The notes under the pieces: generated by a model | Told to the model about the DNA's origin: nothing | The model's input: only the letters and a program-made list of their open reading frames with translations | Database searches by the model: none | Made by a program: the position numbers and the translations under genes | Virus record (IMG/VR): IMGVR_UViG_3300018432_000049 | Location: 1-22,906 of that record | Origin: a virus | Direction: 5' to 3' (one strand) | Length of the DNA: 22,906 nt | Shown: positions 1-7,400 of the stretch, piece after piece | Position numbering within the stretch: the first letter of the stretch is position 1 | Layout of the letters: each line of letters starts with the position of its first letter

Positions 1-19
1 AGAGTGGTAGGTCCAAATC

Positions 20-62
20 GCCCCTCGGGCCCTCACGGGTCCGGGGGGCGTCCAACCTTTTT
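20..62 (+). terminator. Terminator-like hairpin, plus-strand orientation
   Basis: Bases 20-32 pair with 37-49 in a 13-bp stem (two G-U pairs, loop TCAC). On the plus strand a T5 run follows at 58-62, eight bases after the stem. On the minus strand the hairpin is followed only by a weak ATTT. It is the second of two tandem hairpins beyond the last tail gene. The orientation suggests termination of transcription entering from the left, although a strong GC stem may also stop leftward transcription in a high-GC host. Confidence 0.5.
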
Positions 63-72
63 CGTCTTTACT

Positions 73-118
73 GGACTTTATCCGCCTCCCTTCGGGGAGG
101 CGGATCAGGTCCTTTTTT
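73..118 (+). terminator. Strong rho-independent terminator, plus-strand orientation
   Basis: A perfect 10-bp stem (81-90 with 95-104) is closed by a TTCG tetraloop. It extends outward through GGAC/GTCC at 73-76 and 109-112 to about 18 bp with one mismatch. On the plus strand it runs directly into T6 (113-118). This is a textbook intrinsic terminator for rightward transcription. The minus strand has no U-tract after the stem. It lies 11 bases beyond the stop codon of the last minus-strand tail gene, so it probably marks a convergent operon boundary and may work in both directions. Confidence 0.72.
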
Positions 119-128
119 GCGTTGTGGG

Positions 129-500
129 TCAGGTGTTCTGGAAGCTGAGGGCCAGCTGCTTGGCCCCCAGGGCGTAGGTGCCGCCGTTGAGGATCCGCTT
201 CACCGCCGCCAGCGGGGAGGAGCCCACCAGGTTGCCGTTGTACTGCTTGTCCCAGAAGCCGATGTGGGTGAGCAGCACCTGGGGCAGACCGGTCCAGGTG
301 AGAGGGGTGACGTTCCAGGTGGCTCGGGACGACGGCGGGGTCAGGGTCATCTTCTTGCGGATGTAGGCCCCGCCGAACACCTCGCTGGCGTAGGCGCTGG
401 CCACCTGCGGGTTGTCGAAGTGCAGGGCCGCCCAGTAGTTGTTGAGCTCGCCCAGCCACTTCTCGACCTGGTAGTCGCTGAATACTCCTTGGTCGACCAT
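129..500 (-). CDS. Small minor tail / tail-tip protein
   Basis: This 123-residue protein is the last gene of the tail block. The start is set by an AGGAGA ribosome site that overlaps the TAG stop of the preceding gene, with only 7 bases between the genes. The middle (residues about 58-90) reads like a motif common in small phage tail-tip and fibre proteins: an aromatic strand followed by THIGFWD and then GNL and SPL. In other phages such segments form a beta-rich cap or knob at a fibre or tip. No signal peptide or membrane segment is seen. Tandem hairpins follow it directly, so it probably ends the transcript. The tail assignment rests mainly on position; the exact role is not known. Confidence 0.6.
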   Translation of the reverse strand: MVDQGVFSDYQVEKWLGELNNYWAALHFDNPQVASAYASEVFGGAYIRKKMTLTPPSSRATWNVTPLTWTGLPQVLLTHIGFWDKQYNGNLVGSSPLAAVKRILNGGTYALGAKQLALSFQNT

Positions 501-507
501 GTCTCTC

Positions 508-2679
508 CTACGAGCTCGCTGAGCCCATGTCGGCCCGGAAGCAGCGACCCAGGAAGTAAGCCGTCTGCACGGTGTCCTGGAAGAACATCGCGTAGAACTG
601 TCCCGCCGCCTTGTTGGTGATGTTGGCGTTCCGGTTGTTCACGTCGATCTCGTTGCCATCGGCGTTGAGCTCCCACTTGGTCTCGTCCACCAGCATCCCG
701 GTGACCGCGCCCTTGGCCCCCTTGGTGGACGGCCAGTAGCCAGCGGGCTCCTCCATCGTCCCCCAGGCCGCCAGCATGTTGGTGCCCGAGGAGAGCATCT
801 GGGCGTCATCGACCTGCTCACCGGTCCGTTTGTAGGTGTTGAACGCGGTCGGGAAGAACGGGTAGCGCTCGGACTCCTTGTAGCCGTTCGGCATCCCCTT
901 CTGGTTCTTCGGGATCATCGGCATCGCGTCCACCGCCGTGCCGTGGTTGTCGTAGAAGCCGACGTGGAACGGGATCTTCAGCACGTTGCCGTTGGCGTCG
1001 AAGGCGGCTATCTGGGTCAGCCGGATGGTGGCCTTCTGCGCTCCCTTGCAGGGCACCGACTGGGCGTACTGCCTGGTCGAGCTGTATTCGTAGTCCTGCC
1101 ACCGCTGAGTGGCCTTGGATCCCTTGCGGGAGACCTTGACGTAGTACTCCGGGTACTTGCTGGGCGGGTACTTCTTGGTCCAGGCGGTCCAGGGGAACGG
1201 GGTCTCCTGGGGCATCGAGTTGAAGAACTTGGTGGCGTCCCCGGCCTTGGAGCCGGACGGGATCACCCCGGAGCCCTCGAAGTAGCTCCAGGGCTTGGAG
1301 ATGTCGTTGGTCAGAGCCCCGACCTGTCCGGCCTTCAGCGAGTTCACCGGGTCCATGGCGTCCCGGGTCCGGGCGTTCACCTCGGCCACGGTCAGGGCGT
1401 CCCGGAACTTGGTGTCCACCGTCAGGGAGACAGTGCCACCCTCGGGGGAGACCGACACCGAGGAGATGTGGAACAAGACGTCGGCACCCCGGAAGTTGCG
1501 CACCAGGATCTGTCGACCGGCGATGATCAGCAGCCGGTTGAACGGCTGCTCGGCCAGCAGCGGGTCGGTGGTGAGGGTGATGGAGCCGGTGAGGCCGGGA
1601 TCGGCGAACCGTCTGATCTGGGCCAGCGAGGCATCCCTGGCGGCCTTCTCGTCCACCCCGTTGCTGAACTGCACCCGGGTCTCCTTGCGGATCATGCTCG
1701 GGATCCGACGCAGGTTGGTGGCGTTGGCCGGGTAGACCTGCGGCAGAGCGGCGAACGGCTCGTACCAGGTGGACTCCCCGTCCGCCGACACCTGAGCCCC
1801 GGAGAAGGCGGTGCCCTGCAGGTCCTGGCCGGTGCCGTAGACCACGTTGGCGGTCTGGCTGTAGTCCCGCGAGGCGGTGACCTCCACCCCGGGTACCCCG
1901 TTGTAGACCACCAGGGTGTTGGCGTTGGGATAGGTGAGCGGCTCCCGGACCCGCAGCACCGGCTGTCTGCCGTAGGCCTTCATGACGGTCCACTGGTCCC
2001 CGTCCGGGGTGTACATGGTGCCCAGCAGGCTCTGGATGTACCCGGTCAGTGAGGGCTCCCAGGCCCCCGTGGAACGGGTGGTGAGACCCGACCACCTGTC
2101 CCCGGGCACCACGCCCCAGGGAGCCAGGTACCACTGGTAGTCGGGGTGGGAGAACTTGGGCACCTTGACGTTCCAGCCCACTGGCCAGTCGATCCGCAGA
2201 GCCTTGTTCCACTTGGTCGGCACCTGCTTGAAGATGCGCTCCATCATCTTCTCGTAGGGCACCGGATTGGTCGGGTAGAACGGCATCGCCAGGTAGTTGT
2301 CGTAGAGGTACAGCGTGCCCTTGCACTGCACCGAGTAGGGCTTGCCGATCTCCTCGGAGACCAGGAACCCCTCCCAGATCCAGGTGGGGTGACGGACCGG
2401 AGTGCCGTCGATGATGTCCCACCAGAAGATGCTGACCTGGCTCCAGGGCACCAGCCAGAACAGGTCACCAGATCCCGGGGAGTCGAAGCTGGTGATGTTC
2501 TCGAAGCTGATCTGGGCGGTGGCGTCCCCGAACGGGTCGGAGAAGGTCAGGCTGTCCACCTTGGAGGGGGCTCCCCGGAAGAAAGTGACGTCCTTGGACC
2601 GCCCGTCCGGATGAATGAAGAACACCTGGAAGTAGCCCTTGCCGCCACGCAGCAGCCGGACGCCCGGGTCGTTGGCCAT
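508..2679 (-). CDS. Large minor tail protein, probably tail hub or tip
   Basis: 723 residues from the ATG at 2679, which shares one base with the TGA of the previous gene (TGATG). A longer reading upstream is open but lies inside the neighbouring gene and looks like out-of-frame translation. The N-terminal part (about 1-130) is rich in beta-forming and aromatic residues and resembles hub or tail-associated proteins at the distal end of siphovirus tails. The middle contains many W, Y and P residues. The last third has features of a virion beta-sandwich. It follows the tape measure and three smaller tail proteins, which is where the hub or tail-associated protein is expected. No enzymatic motif was recognised, so the hub role is inferred from size, order and composition. 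Confidence 0.6.
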   Translation of the reverse strand: MANDPGVRLLRGGKGYFQVFFIHPDGRSKDVTFFRGAPSKVDSLTFSDPFGDATAQISFENITSFDSPGSGDLFWLVPWSQVSIFWWDIIDGTPVRHPTWIWEGFLVSEEIGKPYSVQCKGTLYLYDNYLAMPFYPTNPVPYEKMMERIFKQVPTKWNKALRIDWPVGWNVKVPKFSHPDYQWYLAPWGVVPGDRWSGLTTRSTGAWEPSLTGYIQSLLGTMYTPDGDQWTVMKAYGRQPVLRVREPLTYPNANTLVVYNGVPGVEVTASRDYSQTANVVYGTGQDLQGTAFSGAQVSADGESTWYEPFAALPQVYPANATNLRRIPSMIRKETRVQFSNGVDEKAARDASLAQIRRFADPGLTGSITLTTDPLLAEQPFNRLLIIAGRQILVRNFRGADVLFHISSVSVSPEGGTVSLTVDTKFRDALTVAEVNARTRDAMDPVNSLKAGQVGALTNDISKPWSYFEGSGVIPSGSKAGDATKFFNSMPQETPFPWTAWTKKYPPSKYPEYYVKVSRKGSKATQRWQDYEYSSTRQYAQSVPCKGAQKATIRLTQIAAFDANGNVLKIPFHVGFYDNHGTAVDAMPMIPKNQKGMPNGYKESERYPFFPTAFNTYKRTGEQVDDAQMLSSGTNMLAAWGTMEEPAGYWPSTKGAKGAVTGMLVDETKWELNADGNEIDVNNRNANITNKAAGQFYAMFFQDTVQTAYFLGRCFRADMGSASS

Positions 2680-3557
2680 CAGTACGCTCCCACCGTCTTG
2701 TGTGCGCCCAGCGTCGAGGCGTATCTCGATACGATCTCTGCCGGGGCCGGGGCCTCGGCGGACCACAGGTCCAGGGAGAACACGTCCATGTCGCCCTGCA
2801 GGTTGAACACCAGCGAGATGGCGTCGTCCCGGCTGATCGGGGCCGTGCCCTGGTAGAGCTTGTCCGCCGCCAGCCCGCACATCAGCCGCAGGTAGCCCTC
2901 CTGGACGTCCAGCACCAGGTAGAGCGGCTTCTGCATGTAGGCCGAGAAGGGCATCGTCACCCCGAAGGACTGGCCCAGGTAGTTGGCCTCCAGGCCGGTG
3001 CCGGAGACCGCGATCCAGCCGCCGTTGCCGAAGTTCATGAACGGGATGTCGGTGGGGTTGCGCAGGTTGATGGCCATCCCCAGGGTGAAGTCGAAGGACT
3101 CGTCGAAGCCGGAGTTGAAGTTCGAAGTCAGTGGCGACTCCACCGAGACCACCATCGCCTCGGGAGCGAACCGCTCATTGCCCAGCCGGTACTCCACCTC
3201 GTCCAGGAACGGCTTGGAGGAGATGTCGCCCTCCATCCGGTACCGGGACACCGACTCGTCCCGCACAGGCGTCCAGACCCCCGTCACGTCGTCGTAGGAG
3301 TCGGTCAGCGGCACGAAGGAGACGAAGGCGTCCTCCTGCACGTCCTGCAGGGCGTCCCGCTCGGTGTAGTAGGTGCCATCGGCGGTGACCAGGGTGGAGG
3401 CGTTACACCAGATCTGAGGCACCCGGGGGCGACCGTTGTAGACGGCGTAGTCATCGGGAATGACCGATACCGTCCGCTGGGACACCTCCCGGGGGGCCGG
3501 GGGCGGGTCCGGGTAGCGGACCTGCGGGGTGACGAAGCCGTACGGGACGATAGCCAT
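2679..3557 (-). CDS. Minor tail protein
   Basis: 292 residues. The ATG follows the TAG of the preceding gene with no spacing (TAGATG), so translation is probably coupled. The N-terminus (residues about 8-26) is proline-rich. The rest is acidic, aromatic and beta-rich, with segments alternating as in a jelly-roll or lectin-like sandwich (for example around residues 150-240: many F, G, N and S, then YLVLDV and YLRLM). No catalytic motif or membrane segment is seen. It sits between two other tail-tip genes in a tightly coupled series and is most likely a structural part of the tip or a host-binding element. Family not recognised. Confidence 0.55.
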   Translation of the reverse strand: MAIVPYGFVTPQVRYPDPPPAPREVSQRTVSVIPDDYAVYNGRPRVPQIWCNASTLVTADGTYYTERDALQDVQEDAFVSFVPLTDSYDDVTGVWTPVRDESVSRYRMEGDISSKPFLDEVEYRLGNERFAPEAMVVSVESPLTSNFNSGFDESFDFTLGMAINLRNPTDIPFMNFGNGGWIAVSGTGLEANYLGQSFGVTMPFSAYMQKPLYLVLDVQEGYLRLMCGLAADKLYQGTAPISRDDAISLVFNLQGDMDVFSLDLWSAEAPAPAEIVSRYASTLGAHKTVGAY

Positions 3558-3992
3558 CTAGATCGTCTGCATCAGCCACTGGGTGCCGGTCATCTCGATC
3601 CCCACGGCTCCCGGGGTCAGCACCACCACACCGGTGGCCAGGATGTACACCGGCTCCTCCAGCTGTCCGACGAAGAACACCCGACCACCCTCCTCCTCGT
3701 CACAGATCGCCCAGTAGCCGATCCTGCCCCACTCCTCGTCGGCGGGCGGGAAGGTGATCTCGAAGACGTTGGCCACGGTGCCGTCGTGGATGGCCCAGTT
3801 GGCGCTGTCGTTGACGATCTCGGCCCGGGCGTAGACCTCGGAGTCCGGCTCGTCCAGGTTCTCCCCATCGGCGGCGAAGGTGGGTGGGATGGTGCAGATC
3901 AGGGCGACGTAGTAGGCACCCACCGGCTCCTCGCCCGCACTCCACAGCTCGGCCAGGTACGCCAGCCCGTCCGCCGTCGCTCCGCCAGCCAC
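3558..3992 (-). CDS. Minor tail protein
   Basis: 144 residues starting at a GTG that overlaps the TAG of the preceding gene (TAGTG). An upstream ATG in the same frame would run back through the neighbouring gene over residues with no tail-like character, so the GTG is preferred; a GGAG lies about 14 bases upstream. The protein is acidic and beta-rich, with two hydrophobic strands (residues about 20-30 and 115-130) and no cysteine pattern or enzymatic motif. Its place two genes after the tape measure fits a small distal tail or tip component. Function otherwise unknown. Confidence 0.55.
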   Translation of the reverse strand: MAGGATADGLAYLAELWSAGEEPVGAYYVALICTIPPTFAADGENLDEPDSEVYARAEIVNDSANWAIHDGTVANVFEITFPPADEEWGRIGYWAICDEEEGGRVFFVGQLEEPVYILATGVVVLTPGAVGIEMTGTQWLMQTI

Positions 3993-4474
3993 TAGAGCAC
4001 CATCTCCAGAGAGGTGGTGGGCCGGGCCGCGTAGCTGAAGGTCACCGAGCACATCCGGTTGTGCAGCAGCACGTGGGACATGTCGATCCGGTAGTCCGAG
4101 CACTCACAGACCAAGGTCTCCATCAGGTCCTCGGTCCGGAACCGCACGTTGTACTCGTCCTGGGTGAACCAGTCGATCAGGCTCTGCTGGGCCTCGGCCA
4201 TCTGGGCGATGGTCTGGCCCCGGACGTAGACCATCAGCGAGCGCTTGGTGTTGTCCCGGACCTGTCCGGTGGAGTAGCTGCCCTCGAAGTAGTCGCTGTT
4301 GACCTCACGCCGCCGCCAGGTCTGCTCCACCTGGCCGAAGCCCTCCGGGGCGGCGCGGAAGTTCACGTGGTCGTTGATCGAGTGCCAGAAGCCCGCGTAG
4401 GACACCTCGATGTCGATGTCCATCGGCTCGTCGGAGTAGGGCAGGTTCACCGAACCCTGCTGGAACAGTCTCAC
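3992..4474 (-). CDS. Minor tail protein directly after the tape measure (distal-tail candidate)
   Basis: 160 residues from a GTG start that overlaps the tape measure stop (GTGA). The sequence is rich in charged and aromatic residues. A central segment describes a compact alpha/beta fold (about 70-110), and the C-terminal part ends in short beta strands. In siphoviruses the gene behind the tape measure usually encodes the distal tail protein, which connects tube and tip. Here the size is smaller than typical distal tail proteins (about 250 residues), so it could be only the tube-binding ring domain. The assignment rests on position and general character; no motif proves it. Confidence 0.5.
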   Translation of the reverse strand: MRLFQQGSVNLPYSDEPMDIDIEVSYAGFWHSINDHVNFRAAPEGFGQVEQTWRRREVNSDYFEGSYSTGQVRDNTKRSLMVYVRGQTIAQMAEAQQSLIDWFTQDEYNVRFRTEDLMETLVCECSDYRIDMSHVLLHNRMCSVTFSYAARPTTSLEMVL

Positions 4475-7400
4475 TTCGAGCTCCTCGGTGCCGTCAGGGC
4501 CGCCATCCGGGCCTCCGCCTCCAGCTGATGCAGCAGCTTGTTCGGGTCGTTGCTGACCACCTGCACGCTATCCACCCGCACGCTGTGGTCGTAGGAGACG
4601 TTGTTCGTGGTGGTGGTCCCGGGGCTGACCGTCTGGCCCGCCTTGCCTGCCATCATCGCCATCTTCGACTGGGTGTGGTTGAGGACCTGCTCGCCGCCCT
4701 TCAGCTTGACGAACTCGTAGCCGTGCTCACCGACCATCTTCCAGCCGGGCGTGGCTGCCGGGGTACCGGTCCACAGCCCGTCACCGCCGCGTGCGTAGTC
4801 CTTCTGCTGCCAGTAGGCCCCCGAGCTCTTCCGGTTCTTGTTGACGTAGCCGTAGTCGTCGGACTTGGGCACCCCGTGCACGTGGTTGGCGTACCGGGTA
4901 CCTGCAGAGGTGGTGGCCCACTGACCCCGGACCCAGGCGGCGACACCGGCCTTGCGCAGCGCGGCCTGCAGGGCGAAGGCCTGCTTCTTGGACCCGGTCG
5001 GAGTGGCGTCGATGGCGTCGGCCTCGTGGGAGTAGCCCGAGGCGGCCACCGCGCCGTAGTTCCAGCCGCCCTGGGTGACCTTGATGTCACCGGAGAAGAA
5101 CTTGTCGGCCTTCAGCAGGGTGTTCCTGAACTTCTCGGTGAACTGCCCGCCACGCCACTTCACGATCTTCTTGCCGCCCGTGCTCGGGCCGGACCCAGCC
5201 GTGCTGCCCTCGCTGGCCCCGAACTCGTTGCTGGGCAGCGCGTCGCCCTTGAACGACTTGTAGTACTCCTCGGACTTCTTGTTGCGCCGGTTGACGGCGG
5301 AGTCGGAGACGTCGGCGGCCCGCTCGTACTTGCGCAGGAAGGACCGGGTGGCGTTGAACACCGAGGTCTGCTTCCTCAGGTCCGAGCCAGCGGCACCCTC
5401 GGCGTGCGGTCCCTTGCCTGCCAGCTGCTGCATCAGCGCCCAGATCTGGTTCTCCAGGTTGTTCTTCTTGCCCGCCTTCTTCAAGATGTCGCCCAGCTTC
5501 GTGCCGGGGGTCCACTGCACCAGTCCGTAGCCCGCCCGGTGGTTGGTGCTGGAGGACCGCGCCCCGCCCTGGACGATGTTCCAGATCAGGTTGGACTCGT
5601 GGAACATGTTGCCCATCACGCCAGCGGCCTGCTTCTCGCTCAGGCCACCGGTCCGCAGCGCGTTCCAGATCCCTCGGGCCCCGCTCTTGCCTCCGGTATC
5701 GGCCCCACCGGAGGTGCCCACACCTGCTGCCGCGTCCGCCTCCTGCTTCGCCTTGACCTTCTTGTCGAAGTCCTTCTGGACCGCCGCAGCCAGCGCGTTC
5801 TGACGGAAGAAGAAGCTGTTGCGGTACTTGACCCAGTTCTTGTCCATGAAACCCATCGAGGACAGCAGCTTCTCGTACTCCACGAACGGCTTGGCCTTGG
5901 CGAAGTCGGGCATCGGGCCGGACGGGGTGTCCCCACCGCTACCCACGGTGGAGGCTCCCTTCAGCCACTTCATCGGGTCGATGTCCCTGCCGTTGACCCG
6001 GACCTCGAAGTGCAGATGGGGACCGGTGGCGTTGCCGGTGGCCCCCACGTCACCGATCTTCTCGCCCTTCTTGACCTTGTCCCCGGACGAGACGTTCTGG
6101 GCGCTCTGGTGGGCGTACCAGGTCTGCACCCCGTTGCCGTGGGAGAGCTTGGTGAAGTTGCCGTAGGCGCTGTTCCAGCCCCGGAAGACCACGGTGCCAT
6201 CGGCAGCGGCGTAGATGTCGGTGCCGGAGGGGTTGGGGAAGTCGGTGCCGGAGTGGAAGCCACGACCCAGCGAGGTCGATCCCGACCAGCCACCACGCTG
6301 GCCGTACTTGGCGCTCTGGGTGTGGGAGGTGGTGGGGTAGCCGCGCCCGGCAGAGGCGTCGTTGCTGGCGTAGCTGTTGGCGCTCATGCTGCCGGGGTTG
6401 GCCACCGTGGGCCCGCCGAAGGCCCGGCTACCGGCGTACAGGGCGGCGTTGACCGACTGCTGGTCATGGCTGTCCGGACCACCACGGGTGTTCCCGCCCA
6501 GGGTGCTGTTGCTGTCGCGGACGGGGGTGGAGGGACGGCTACCCGGCGTGGTCTTCGCCTTCTTGTCCGGGGAGATGCCCCACTCGTTGTAGACCTCGTA
6601 GATGTGCCCGGCGATGGCCTCGTTGCCGGAGACGATCTGCTTGTCCAGGGTGTCCATCAGGATGCCGGTGGCGTCGGTCTGCTCCTTGGTCAGCCCCTTG
6701 GTGTTCTCCGCGATGATCTTGCGGTTCTCTTCCCACGACCGGGCGGTGTTCTCGGCGTAGTGGTTGATGTTCTCCATCTGGAGATCCATCTGGTAGCTGA
6801 AATCGTCCTTCATGTCGATCCAGCCCTGGTTCATCTGCTTCCGCTGGCGCTCGCGGTTGATGTCGAACTGCTCGATCTGGTCCTCGTTCATCGTCTCCAT
6901 GTCGGTCTTCTGGTTCCGCATGGACTTCAGGAACGCCTTGCTGGACCGATCCAGGCTCCGCTCGAACTGCCTGTCGCCTCGCTTCAGGTTGCGCTCGCGG
7001 TCCTCCTCCTGCTGCTGGTACTGGGTGTTCGACTCGTCCCGGATCAGGTCACCGGTCTCGGCGATCCGGGCCTTGACCGCCTTGTTGTACTCGGCCACCA
7101 CCTTGGGGTCGCTCAGGTCCGGCAGCAGCCGCTCCAGCTGCTGGGCGTTCTGGGCCTCGTTCAGCCCGAGCTGGGAGATCGCCTGGTCGCTCAGCCCCGC
7201 CCTGCGGGCCGCCGCCAGGTTGGCCTGCTGCTCGACCAGCCGCTTCTGCTGGTCCTCCATGTTCTGCAGCAGGGACTGCGAGCTCCAGGTGCGCTGTACC
7301 GTGACCCGCTGGTAGGCGTTGTAGAGGGTCTTCGCCTGTTCCTCGATGTTCCGCTTGACCATCCGGTCGTGGTCTTCCTCCTCCTCTCGCCGCGACCGGT

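Noticed and set aside
1-128. Attachment site or tRNA at the left edge
   Set aside because: The inverted repeats are fully explained as terminator stems; no cloverleaf or integrase is present.
818-2422. A 534-codon minus-strand frame within the large minor tail gene
   Set aside because: It is an out-of-frame reading of the same gene, with G/R/Q/H/P-rich sequence and no ribosome site. The main frame has proper protein character.
5540-5800. Separate endolysin gene inside the tape measure region
   Set aside because: The lysozyme-like domain is in one continuous reading frame with the tape measure; no internal start with a good ribosome site was seen.
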